Virus record (IMG/VR): IMGVR_UViG_3300005532_000222
Location: 1-20,699 of that record
Direction: 5' to 3' (one strand)
DNA from: a virus
DNA length: 20,699 nt
Shown here: positions 9,101-15,382 of the stretch, piece by piece
Position numbering within the stretch: the stretch's first letter is position 1
Layout of the letters: each line of letters begins with the position of its first letter
Notes under the pieces: model-generated
What the model saw: the letters and a program-made list of their open reading frames with translations, nothing else
Databases searched by the model: none
What the model was told of the DNA's origin: nothing
Program-made: the position numbers and the translations under genes

Positions 9101-10066
9101 CGTTCCCGGCTGTCCCGCGGGTATTTCGATGTTGTTCACTACAACCTTCAGCACACCGGAAATATGCCCCAGCCCCAGCAGAACCTCCATGCGGGTCAGG
9201 TTGCCATCGTTACGGGCAAAGACAACCGGCGGAGTGTACCACCCTGTTCCATACGTCAGCGGAACGTAGTCGTTATAGCGAGCCTTGTTGTCACTTACCA
9301 CCGACCAATGATAGGACCGATCGCCATAACTTCTCACCAGAATCGATGACGGTACAAATTCCAGTCCTCCAAATCGCCGCGTTACGCGATTCTGGGTATC
9401 GGAATCCCACATACCGCGCAGCTGGCACGACGCCCTGGTATGGTCACACGACTGAAACGCGGCGCCATTGTCCAGGTTTCCGCACCCACCCGGCACGTCC
9501 GCCGAATATCCGCAGGCGTAATACCGTGAATACGTCCCCTTGCCGCCACCGCTGACCGCCTCCTGCCGCTCCTCCACGCTTGCCGGAAACACCCACGGAC
9601 ACTGCCGCTGAATCCGAACCTGCGGAACGTACGCCCGTTGCAGACTCATGCGATCCGCGAAGCTCAACCGGCAGGTGCTCTCCGTGATCTCCTGGACCGG
9701 GTCCGCGATGCCGGTAAAGACGACCCGCGCGTCCGATGTCGGCGTCCCGGACACAGCATCGGCAAACACGAACGACACCGTGACCCGCGTGCCTTTCCAT
9801 CCATATTCCTGCTCCACCTCCGAGCAGATCCCGTCGGCATTTGCGAGAACCACCGTGAGCCCGGCGGACCCATTGCTGGCCGTGTCCAGCGAGGCTCGCA
9901 GTTGAAACGCGTTGTGCCGCAGCACCCGTTGCACATAAGCCTGGCCCGCCACCGTGATCGCATGCGTACTCCAGTGTTCCGTCGCGCCGCCCGGCAGTGC
10001 AAAGTCGAACAGGAATATCGGCGTATCGCAAATCTCGGCCTGCTTCAGTTCGTCTATCGTCGCCAT
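6161..10066 (-). CDS. Fused tail hub/tip protein: DUF2163 (lambda gpL-like) plus gpJ-like region and FN3/beta domains
   Basis: The frame is open from 10159, but ATG at 10066 is the preferred start. It begins MATIDELKQAEICDTPIFLF, a normal DUF2163 start, and overlaps the upstream gene by 13 bases. This gives 1301 residues. Residues 1-245 match the DUF2163 hub family, with a cysteine set C156, C185, C195, C207 and C214. The FQSCDHTRASC segment followed by RFGGLEFVPSS mirrors the Cys region that holds an iron-sulfur cluster in lambda gpL and GTA hub proteins. Residues about 395-680 resemble gpJ-type tip proteins (NPAWVLLDLLRRSGW, DVIRGIRTASNLYFATGPDGRLEL, LNPGDLIAITY). An FN3-like domain (about 740-850), further beta modules, and a C-terminal jelly-roll-like domain ending in DLTVMIRF follow. 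The protein would close the tail tube and contact the cell. A single chain joining hub and tip is unusual. Confidence 0.78.
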   Translation of the reverse strand: MATIDELKQAEICDTPIFLFDFALPGGATEHWSTHAITVAGQAYVQRVLRHNAFQLRASLDTASNGSAGLTVVLANADGICSEVEQEYGWKGTRVTVSFVFADAVSGTPTSDARVVFTGIADPVQEITESTCRLSFADRMSLQRAYVPQVRIQRQCPWVFPASVEERQEAVSGGGKGTYSRYYACGYSADVPGGCGNLDNGAAFQSCDHTRASCQLRGMWDSDTQNRVTRRFGGLEFVPSSILVRSYGDRSYHWSVVSDNKARYNDYVPLTYGTGWYTPPVVFARNDGNLTRMEVLLGLGHISGVLKVVVNNIEIPAGQPGTNMTATGWFTMLGSGVRDGTFDPDYTDGKGNFSGDPYGSMAYLSVVVPNRISDGTTLPHIDILIQGLQLQQYDTAGHATEFGYTNNPAWVLLDLLRRSGWSSEEIHAGAFATAAAVCSTPVQTADAHGNPTSVPAYSCNLLLTTRRSVGDVIRGIRTASNLYFATGPDGRLELHCEGPLGSQQGEKPAGTNSVAASGPGWPAYEFGDNAISGILRNADGSSSLRVYSRSMADTPNFVSIEFQDELNEYQQDSLSMFDADDAALCGQEITTALPAIGLSNFAQAGRVAALYLSKSLQGNRYVSFSTSFRAVSLNPGDLIAITYSKQNWTRQLFRVVTIAPDLNYRTAIVTAQIHDDQWYGDGPGGGNGRRQAAFDTGIPRPLIGSVITAAGDTEFGITEADTQRTDGSEFYTLSAAFTAPRKPAPSTAGIPLVSLGVQTSATGGTLPGGTVRYYAVSAVDSAGNESPLSFLVMAMIPAGASTNTVELQGMSFSRDTASFNVYRGTSGADLLQIATGVHPAPTFTDTGLPAMAVPPPDMNYDHANFYWRYELTPEAAAETHSSTTVGNSALQMTVNEFSGYLVRITGGTGGAQERTISSNTASTLTITGSWDTEPDSTSTFAVVEAGWRFGATGASGPISFDVPPTALSFVEICGRSANVRDEECAIEVSPVTRYLLGGGTADSGVPGAPIFGLDWAGDGTLVVAGIAFPSLTNTASITSGTFTIHFWDEFSYPTQYAVTTALTPDTASLSVNGPAIPSGTSVMQIESELVQVSSISPTGGLTITRGAYGTQVAPHATGTPVYPLASSTFVLPFVRNFFGSEASGDYSYTITAPHIRAAAAELFVTNSFGNSDVSRRNLLDTLDNGVRTLGGGQIALQIQGIVAVQTSAVPPLFVDKRRAIRDVYAVVGRAPHGGAVTLNVTVNGNILCPLTIADGTTVSGSVDGFGLGPIDEGAEINIDVTSVPGGADDVTASDLTVMIRF

Positions 10067-10860
10067 GGCGTCTGCCCCGTGGTTCTGATCCGCAACGCGC
10101 ACCGGTAAACTCCCGGCGCAGTTGCCGTCATCTGCAATTCGTCCTGGTCGAATCGGCAATTCTCATACACACCACCGCTGATTGAGGTCCGCTTATACGT
10201 GCCCACCGCGGGTTGCGCCTCCACTTGTGCTCCGAATACCTGCACCTGCGCGCCACTGGGCACTTGAATTCCGAACGCGACACCGTCTCCGCCCGAAACG
10301 GCTCCCGACATCGCCGAGCGCCTCCATGATCCCGTCGTGATCACCTCATCCCGAAGCGTCGCTCCGTTGCAGCTCTGCGTCAGCCAAACCGTTTGTGGGA
10401 CATCAGACCGGACATACACGCTCAGGCAGTACCGATAACCACCGGGACCGTTGATCTGTTGCGAAACCGCCTGGCTCGCTTGCGCCGTGTTGGTCATTGT
10501 CATCCCCGCCGTGCCCCCGAAAGGATCTGCCGCGCCGGGGGTAATCCGGAGCAGCGGTCCCGGCGCCCAGCACGATTGCGTGAAATCCTCACTCCAGGCC
10601 AGTAGATTGTCGGCGGCATCAAGCATCGTGAATGTCTTCAGCCCGCCCCGCGTCTGCTCAAAAAATCCCTGTAATGTCTGGCGCTCGCATTCGGCTAATC
10701 CCGTGTAAGTCAGATTCCACGTGATTCCCGTAGCCGGCGCGTCACTCAGCATGGCCTGGCTGCCGTCCATAAAGGGGTTCACCACGGCCCGAAAGGTATC
10801 CGTCCATCGCAATGGGAGTTGCGCCACCGCGCCGGTGCTCAGTTGTGGAAAGTAGATCAT
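10054..10860 (-). CDS. Distal tail protein, DUF2460-like, with inserted beta-sandwich (268 aa)
   Basis: The ends of this 268-residue protein repeat the neighbouring upstream protein. Residues 1-85 (FPQL, MDGSQ, ERQTLQGFFEQTRGG, FTMLDA) align with its first 85 residues, and 230-263 (YENCRFDQ, ALRIRTTGQ) align with its last 33 (YANCSFDQ, TLMIRTNGQ). Between them, about 86-229 is an extra domain with LAWSEDFTQSCW, YCLSVYVRSD and AQVEAQPAVGTYKRTS. This is the pattern of the carbohydrate-binding-like beta-sandwich found in many phage tail proteins (SEDF...W at the start, AQVE...Y..T at the end). It likely forms part of the distal tail ring, with the insert projecting outward. The start ATG lies one base after the previous stop, so translation is coupled. 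Confidence 0.68.
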   Translation of the reverse strand: MIYFPQLSTGAVAQLPLRWTDTFRAVVNPFMDGSQAMLSDAPATGITWNLTYTGLAECERQTLQGFFEQTRGGLKTFTMLDAADNLLAWSEDFTQSCWAPGPLLRITPGAADPFGGTAGMTMTNTAQASQAVSQQINGPGGYRYCLSVYVRSDVPQTVWLTQSCNGATLRDEVITTGSWRRSAMSGAVSGGDGVAFGIQVPSGAQVQVFGAQVEAQPAVGTYKRTSISGGVYENCRFDQDELQMTATAPGVYRCALRIRTTGQTPWRR

Positions 10861-10861
10861 T

Positions 10862-11224
10862 TTACTGGCCGTTCGTTCTGATCATCAGGGTTGCTCCCCC
10901 GCGGTTAATATCTGTTACCCCCCCGTCCAGGCCTTGCTGATCGAAACTGCAGTTGGCGTATGCTGTCCCGGTGACCGGGTCGGTAAATGCGAAGCGCCCC
11001 GCCATCCCCCCCTGCGCCCGGAAAAACTGCCGGAGTGCCGACAATTCGCCTTCATCCACGCGGTCCAGCTGAATAACCCAGCGGCGGACCGGCTGTCCGT
11101 AGTTGCTGTATCGCTGCTCCGACCCGTCCACAAACCGGAGTATCTCAGTGCTGTATGTCGTCCGGCTCTGGAAAGGATATTGGGCGATCGCTGAAGTTCT
11201 TAATGCGGGAAACGTCATCGCCAT
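10862..11224 (-). CDS. Distal tail protein, DUF2460-like (short form)
   Basis: This 120-residue protein begins FPALRTSAIAQYPFQSRTTYSTEILRF and continues with FVDGSEQRYSNYGQPVRRW, LRQFFRAQGGMAGRFAFTDPVTG and YANCSFDQ. This is the typical string of DUF2460-type tail proteins, whose GTA member (gene 12) forms the distal tail ring. Full-length DUF2460 proteins are nearer 200 residues, so this is a reduced form. It starts 4 bases after the tape measure-like gene; an internal ATG at 11218 is an alternative start. The next gene is its paralogue with an inserted domain. The pair may build a mixed ring or successive rings at the tail end (inference). Confidence 0.7.
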   Translation of the reverse strand: MAMTFPALRTSAIAQYPFQSRTTYSTEILRFVDGSEQRYSNYGQPVRRWVIQLDRVDEGELSALRQFFRAQGGMAGRFAFTDPVTGTAYANCSFDQQGLDGGVTDINRGGATLMIRTNGQ

Positions 11225-11228
11225 CGCC

Positions 11229-11894
11229 CTATAACTCGCCTAATACGTCATTCAGGGCGTGCGACTGTAAAACAGCCGCCCGCACCGCCTGAGCAATCTC
11301 GTCCTTGTGGTCCAGGAACGACCGGCTATCCATGGCGTTAACCTGCACAATGACCGTCCCGCCACCACTCGCGCTCGCGCCCGGCGCTGGCCCCGGTGCA
11401 TTCAACGCCGTCTGCGGTTGTGAATCGGCGCCCGGGTTCAGAGTCGTTTCCGCCAGGGATCGGCCGCTCGAGGCGATCGTCGCCTGCACACCAATCGGCG
11501 CTGGCAGCGAAAATGGTTCGGCAACCCCACTGCTCTGCGAGCTTGACGCTCCGAACAGGCTCATAATCCCGCTCAGCACAGGCGCCAACAGCCCCCCGCC
11601 TCCCAGCAGGCTTTCCGCCGCGCTCTCCACCGCGTTCGCGGCGCCTCCCCCGCGCGCCTGCGTATTCTGTTCCAGCGCCGCGGTATTCTGCTGCATCGCG
11701 GCCGCCTGCGCCTCCTGAAGCGCGCTCAGCCCGCCGATCCCGCTGTTCAGCGTGCTCAGGTTCTGCACCACTTCCTGCGCCGTCCGGGCCAGCAATCCCG
11801 CGGTCGTCGTGTCCGTCTGTGTGATTCCCGGCAAACCCTGCGTAACCTTCTCGGCCGATCCACCAACTCCTTCGTTACTTCTGCTGCTCGCCAT
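11229..11894 (-). CDS. Short tail tape measure-like protein
   Basis: This 221-residue protein occupies the tape measure position, just after the chaperone pair. The N-terminal half is Ala/Gln/Asn-rich helix (about 30-80), a hydrophobic Gly/Leu stretch follows (about 96-115, LLGGGGLLAPVLSGIMSLFG), then a Pro/Gly/Ala/Ser-rich low-complexity linker (120-178). The C-terminal end, VIVQVNAMDSRSFLDHKDEI then a helix, resembles the end of small tape measure proteins such as GTA gene 11. Tape measure proteins fill the tail tube and set its length. Most siphophage members are 600-1500 residues, so this one predicts a very short tail. Its ATG overlaps the end of the chaperone T frame by 20 bases, with a purine-rich GAGAAGAG upstream. 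A head or connector role cannot be excluded by sequence alone. Confidence 0.62.
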   Translation of the reverse strand: MASSRSNEGVGGSAEKVTQGLPGITQTDTTTAGLLARTAQEVVQNLSTLNSGIGGLSALQEAQAAAMQQNTAALEQNTQARGGGAANAVESAAESLLGGGGLLAPVLSGIMSLFGASSSQSSGVAEPFSLPAPIGVQATIASSGRSLAETTLNPGADSQPQTALNAPGPAPGASASGGGTVIVQVNAMDSRSFLDHKDEIAQAVRAAVLQSHALNDVLGEL

Positions 11895-12246
11895 GACTCT
11901 TCTCGCGTGCCTCCTCTGCCCTCAGCGTTAATATCGCGTCCACGACGCGCGCCGGCATCCGCTCTGTTGCGCTTTGTCCGAGCGCGTCCCACACGGCGTA
12001 CGTCTCGAGTAATGAAACGCTCTCCGCGCTGATATAGCTCCGTGGGCACTCCATCGTCCATACGCCATCTCGTGCCCACACCGGCCTGCCTGGCTCGGTG
12101 TCCCGCGCCGCAGGATAGCCGCAGTTTCTTGCTCTCTCCAGACCGTTCTTACGGCATTCGTCGCACCTCCACCCGGTCTGATTTCCATTGCGGTGAAAAT
12201 GGAAGGCGACGATCAGTTTTTTCGCTCGGATTCGCTTAGCGCGCAC
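11875..12246 (-). CDS. Tail assembly chaperone, T-like frame reached by -1 frameshift
   Basis: This frame lies -1 relative to the preceding G-like gene and overlaps it by 34 bases. The only start codon near its beginning is a GTG at 12246 with no convincing ribosome site, so it is probably expressed as the tail of a 243-residue fusion made from ATG 12605 through the slippery AAAAAAC at 12216-12222. The 113 residues after the shift contain four cysteines (C28, C31, C42 and C67 of the open frame; CDEC, NCGYP, MECP), a possible zinc site. A helical region follows (SAESVSLLETYAVWDALG, MPARVVDAILTLRAEE). In lambda the equivalent GT protein links the tape measure to tube subunits during tail assembly. 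Identification rests on position, the overlap and the slippery site, not on recognised homology. Confidence 0.75.
   Translation of the reverse strand: MRAKRIRAKKLIVAFHFHRNGNQTGWRCDECRKNGLERARNCGYPAARDTEPGRPVWARDGVWTMECPRSYISAESVSLLETYAVWDALGQSATERMPARVVDAILTLRAEEAREKSHGEQQK
12158..12222 (-). promoter_or_regulatory. Programmed -1 ribosomal frameshift signal
   Basis: Read on the minus strand, the G-like frame ends CGA AAA AAC TGA. This holds the classical slippery heptamer A AAA AAC (12216-12222) directly before the stop codon (12213-12215). Slipping back one base gives AAA AAA CTG and enters the T-like frame. Immediately downstream, TCGTCGC (12206-12212) pairs perfectly with GCGACGA (12158-12164). 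Enclosed in it is a second 7-bp perfect stem, TTCCATT (12198-12204) with AATGGAA (12183-12189), and an 8-base loop. A stable structure 3-5 bases after the slip site is the expected stimulator. Confidence 0.85.
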
Positions 12247-12605
12247 TGCGCCTTGACTGCTGCTGCTATTTCGCGGGCCAGCCCTTCCGGTCCATCCGAG
12301 ATCAGCAGGTCCGTCGTCGCCGGGGCGCCGTCAATCGTCAGCCCTTCCATCCATATGAGCCCCCAGCGAATGTATGTCGACTCGATCTCCAGCGCCATCG
12401 CGGCAGCTTGCAGCCGGTCCTCTGTCGAATCCCCCGCGGCGTGAAATTCCGCCTGTCGCGACAGCTCGCGCACTCGGCGAATCAGCTCATTCCGGCGCCC
12501 TAAAGACATGCGCCGAACTGCGAACCGTACGCCAGGCACGGTCTGCGCTTCCACTTCGACACTGCTCCTCCAGTTCCCCTCAGGCAAACCCAATGTACAG
12601 CTCAT
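12213..12605 (-). CDS. Tail assembly chaperone, G-like
   Basis: The frame is open from 12626, but ATG at 12605 has the good ribosome site GGGAGG 8 bases upstream, giving 130 residues (MSCTLGLPEGNWRSS...). The start overlaps the tube gene by 26 bases. Residues about 25-60 hold a basic helix (VRRMSLGRRNELIRRVRELS) and the rest is mostly helical, including the IRWGLIWMEGL segment. The gene sits between tail tube and tape measure, exactly where G/GT chaperones lie in siphophages and where gene 10.1 lies in GTAs. Its end carries the slippery site. Most ribosomes should stop here to make the G form, and a minority should continue into the T frame. The function is assigned from context. Confidence 0.75.
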   Translation of the reverse strand: MSCTLGLPEGNWRSSVEVEAQTVPGVRFAVRRMSLGRRNELIRRVRELSRQAEFHAAGDSTEDRLQAAAMALEIESTYIRWGLIWMEGLTIDGAPATTDLLISDGPEGLAREIAAAVKAQCALSESERKN

Positions 12606-13749
12606 CGTTCGCGCCTCCCTGCGCACGGCTGTTCTGAAACTTCCACTGCAGCCTGCGCTGTCCGTCGTCGTACGAGGGCACTTCCGGCACTACGCTCTTC
12701 AGGTAAATGCCCATAAGCTGACCCTGCTGCTGCCCGAGCTGCAGCATGATGCTGATCGGCGACCTCTGCCGCGCTGCCTGATACAACGAAGTAACACCTG
12801 CATCGTCCTGCGCGAACAGGCTTAGCGTCGCGCTGATCGTGCGCGCCCCCGGCGAGATCCCTCGCGCCAGAGTGAACCCGAACTCCTGATCGCGTAACTC
12901 CAGATCGTTGTCCACCGTGATCTGCGCCGACGTAACCGTGAACGCCTGCCAGGGTATAACTCCCATCCATGCCTGCCCAAGGTTCCCCGCCACCAGCGAG
13001 TACGTCACCATACTCGGCGCCGGTTCCGCCGGCAACTCGCTCAGCCCCGCCTGCCCCGCTTCGAAGCTCCCGCTGTCCACCAGGTCCGCCGCGCTGCCTC
13101 GAAATGTCAGGTCATGAAAATCGCCATTGACCCCGATCGTCATCCTGCCGATCGCCGCCCCGCTCACCACCCGTTGCACCGCCGTGCCGGGACTCCAGTA
13201 GTCGAACATCGTCGCGCTCGGCAGCTCTTCAGCCGGCATATAGGTCATGGTTGGCGAACCAGCCGCGCCTGCCGCCACCGCGCCCGTGAATGGGGCATTG
13301 ATCTGCACCGCCGACTCGCTCGCAATGGCGGAAACGAATCGTATCTCGCCCCCCCAGCACACTGCCTGCCCAGGGATCAGCCCGTGCGCGCTCGAAAACG
13401 TCACCGTGCTGCCGTTAACCGACGCGACCGGCTTGCCGCCCCAGGCCAGCGGCGTCCCGCCAAGCGCCGCCTGCACCAGCGCGCCGTGTGGCGGCGCCTG
13501 CGTCGTATCGCCCCATGAGCACAAATAGCTGCGCAGCTCGAAATCCACGCTCCGCCGGACTCCACTGACTTCCCCCATGTACGTTCTGGTGCCGGTCTTG
13601 TCCTTCCGGTGCGGCCGCTGAAGCTTGTAGCTCGTGCTCAGGCTTACCAGCGGCGTCAGGTTCGCCGCGCTGACGCTCGCGGCGATACCGTAGGCCGGCT
13701 CCACTCCCACATAAAGGCGATTATTGTTTGACGAAATATATGATGCCAT
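12580..13749 (-). CDS. Major tail tube-like protein
   Basis: This 389-residue, beta-rich protein follows the putative tail terminator and precedes the chaperone pair, the standard place for the tube subunit. It starts SYISSNNNRLYVGVEPAYG, a motif common in tube proteins (the subunit introduced with its reference to a starting or binning value). It has two halves. About 1-95 and 195-389 carry tube-like strands (RRSVDFELRSYL, GRMTIGVNGDFHDLTFRG, ITVDNDLELRDQEFGF). A middle region (about 100-180: SVNGSTVTFSSAHGLIPGQAV, VQINAPFTG) looks like an inserted beta domain that could decorate the tube. The ribosome site GGAGAGGAA sits directly before ATG 13749. Length is above that of the smallest tube proteins, consistent with the insert. 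No membrane segment or signal is present. Confidence 0.72.
   Translation of the reverse strand: MASYISSNNNRLYVGVEPAYGIAASVSAANLTPLVSLSTSYKLQRPHRKDKTGTRTYMGEVSGVRRSVDFELRSYLCSWGDTTQAPPHGALVQAALGGTPLAWGGKPVASVNGSTVTFSSAHGLIPGQAVCWGGEIRFVSAIASESAVQINAPFTGAVAAGAAGSPTMTYMPAEELPSATMFDYWSPGTAVQRVVSGAAIGRMTIGVNGDFHDLTFRGSAADLVDSGSFEAGQAGLSELPAEPAPSMVTYSLVAGNLGQAWMGVIPWQAFTVTSAQITVDNDLELRDQEFGFTLARGISPGARTISATLSLFAQDDAGVTSLYQAARQRSPISIMLQLGQQQGQLMGIYLKSVVPEVPSYDDGQRRLQWKFQNSRAQGGANDELYIGFA
12614..12619 (-). promoter_or_regulatory. Ribosome binding site that sets the G-like chaperone start
   Basis: GGGAGG lies 8 bases before ATG 12605, inside the last codons of the tube gene. It favours 12605 over the upstream in-frame codon at 12626. 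Confidence 0.75.
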
Positions 13750-13757
13750 TTCCTCTC

Positions 13758-14249
13758 CTACTTACTTACATCCACCGCAATCACGATCCGCGCGCTCTGC
13801 AGAAAGTTCTTACCGCCGTGCTTTACCGCCCCGAAAGTTACTTCGTAGCCGCCGTTGTACAGCGCTCCGCCGCCCCAGTCTCCACGATTGGCGTCCAGCA
13901 CCGCCGTAACCGCCTCGACGCACCCGTGAAGCTGATCCTCGATACCGTCCAGCCGGTCCTGCGTAACCAGTGCTTCCACCGTCACCTCCGCCTGCCCGGA
14001 AAAGGTCCGAAACTTCTCCCGCAGTGTGTTTGCAACCTTGCTGCACGACACGCGAAATAACGGATAGTGCGCGCCTACGCTCTTTTCCGCCAGCTCGGCG
14101 GCCACGTTGCCGCCCATCACCTGCCCCGCCGAAAGCGCCGGTATCGCGATTCCGCAACCGCTGGCCACCTGCGCCCCCGCGGCGCCAAGATTCGCCGCGA
14201 GCAGGCTCCTCACCTTTCCGCCAACCTGACTTGCTACCAGAGCCATCAT
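13758..14249 (-). CDS. Putative tail terminator/tail completion protein
   Basis: This 163-residue protein lies between a connector-like gene and the tube gene, where siphophages encode the tail terminator (lambda gpU type). It has an N-terminal Ala/Gly-rich stretch, then AELAEKSVGAHYPLFRVSCSKVANTLREKFRTFSG and alternating strands ending YEVTFGAVKHGGKNFLQSARIVIAVDVSK, a mixed alpha/beta pattern suited to that fold. The first ATG (14249) overlaps the previous stop as ATGA. A second ATG at 14246 has better spacing from GGAGG and may be the real start. I did not recognise a named family, so the role is inferred from position and secondary-structure pattern. Confidence 0.5.
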   Translation of the reverse strand: MMALVASQVGGKVRSLLAANLGAAGAQVASGCGIAIPALSAGQVMGGNVAAELAEKSVGAHYPLFRVSCSKVANTLREKFRTFSGQAEVTVEALVTQDRLDGIEDQLHGCVEAVTAVLDANRGDWGGGALYNGGYEVTFGAVKHGGKNFLQSARIVIAVDVSK

Positions 14250-15022
14250 CCCCTCCGCAGTCTTTGGTCGTTCACGATCCAGCGGTCCGCCGCCTGACCC
14301 GTTCCAGGTTGAACACCCCCCGATGTCAGCGGCATTGGTTGTATCCAGCTATTGCCCACCGGCAGCGCGGCGGTGTTCTGCTGGCTCAGGTCGTCTGCCT
14401 GCGGGCCCGCGTATACGTTCCAGCCCACGATCCCGTCGGGACCGGCCCCCGGCGAAATGACGGCCTGCGTGCTGTCTGTAAGTGCGATCGCCGCGGGATC
14501 GCTGCACACTCCCTCGCCCCCGTCAGCTGTTACCCACGAGGTCCCGAAATAGTAAGTTCCCGGCTGCGAGGTGCCCGTCACCGTTGTTATTGCCGGTGCT
14601 GCCGGCCTGGGAGCGGGTCTGCAAACCAGGCCGACGCCTGTCTTCAGATAGGCTCGCTTCGCTTCTCCCTGCATCCGGTCGTAGTTGGCCCACTTCCCCT
14701 GATACCGGTCGTTCAGCTGGTTGTCATACGCGTCCCGAAACACGAACGCAAGCGTGCGTAACGTGTGCCACCGGCGCAGTATGTCCGTGACGACCACGTC
14801 TCCCACCCCCAAAGACCTTCGCGGCGAGATGCCCACGGACGGCTCTGCGCCGCGTTCCGTCTCGAGCAGGAACCGCAGCAGCTCCGCCGCAATCTCGCTT
14901 TGCGCCAGTTGCAGCTTGGCCGAGGTGTCGATCCCCTCCGTGCTCGCAACATCCAGGATCGATGTCTCATAGTTCATGAGATCCACGATCCCGCTGATCG
15001 GACCATCGTTGAACAGTGCCAC
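14246..15022 (-). CDS. Head-tail connector-like protein with C-terminal FN3-like domain
   Basis: This protein has 258 residues. The first 135 are mainly helical (DTSAKLQLAQSEIAAELLRFLLETERG, DILRRWHTLRTLAFVFRDAYDNQLNDRYQGKW), as in adaptor proteins that bind under the portal. After a Pro-rich linker (136-144), residues about 145-235 form an FN3/Ig-like domain (GTYYFGTSWVTADGGEGVCSDP, GIVGWNVYAGPQADDLSQQ). The hub protein of this same cluster carries a domain of the same pattern at its residues 740-850. It lies 8 bases after a small hypothetical gene and overlaps the next gene by ATGA. The connector role is inferred from gene order and the helical N-terminal part. The FN3-like part is likely exposed on the particle surface. 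Confidence 0.55.
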   Translation of the reverse strand: MALFNDGPISGIVDLMNYETSILDVASTEGIDTSAKLQLAQSEIAAELLRFLLETERGAEPSVGISPRRSLGVGDVVVTDILRRWHTLRTLAFVFRDAYDNQLNDRYQGKWANYDRMQGEAKRAYLKTGVGLVCRPAPRPAAPAITTVTGTSQPGTYYFGTSWVTADGGEGVCSDPAAIALTDSTQAVISPGAGPDGIVGWNVYAGPQADDLSQQNTAALPVGNSWIQPMPLTSGGVQPGTGQAADRWIVNDQRLRRG

Positions 15023-15030
15023 GCCGCGCC

Positions 15031-15357
15031 TCAGTCCTGCGTCCCGGGCCGCACCGCGTTCCGAATCGCCTTCAAATCCTGTTCCGAGAGCACCCCGCCC
15101 TGGACGCTCGCCTGCTCACGCCGCCGCGCCTGCTGCCAGCGCTTCTGCTGGGCCTTTTGGAACTCTTCGCGCTCCGCCTCGCTCGCCAGACGCGCGCGAC
15201 CCTCCACCACCATCCGCGCGGCCAGGTCGCGACGCGCTTCGGTCATCCGCCCCGCCGTCCCGCCGTCTCCGGTTTCCAGGCTCACAATCACCGTGTGCTC
15301 GTCCGCTATGTCCGCTTCCGTATTGCGTATCTTCTGGTAATAAGCTCGTAAGTCCAT
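15031..15357 (-). CDS. Small hypothetical phage protein (108 aa)
   Basis: I do not recognise this 108-residue protein. It starts MDLRAYYQKIRNTEADIADEHTVIVSLETGDGG, then has a long charged helix with many Arg, Glu, Gln and Ala (about 40-90). It ends in LSEQDLKAIRNAVRPGTQD. A GAGGAGA ribosome site lies 8 bases before ATG 15357. It is the first gene after the coat protein and its stem-loop, and it precedes the connector-like gene by 8 bases. A head-completion or decoration role is possible by position only. No membrane segment, signal peptide or cysteine motif is present. Confidence 0.6.
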   Translation of the reverse strand: MDLRAYYQKIRNTEADIADEHTVIVSLETGDGGTAGRMTEARRDLAARMVVEGRARLASEAEREEFQKAQQKRWQQARRREQASVQGGVLSEQDLKAIRNAVRPGTQD

Positions 15358-15382
15358 CGCTGTCTTCTCCTCAAAAATCGAA

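Noticed and set aside
10067-10159. 31 extra N-terminal residues on the hub protein
   Set aside because: They lie inside the end of the upstream gene, and the DUF2163-like sequence begins at MATIDELKQAEI (10066).
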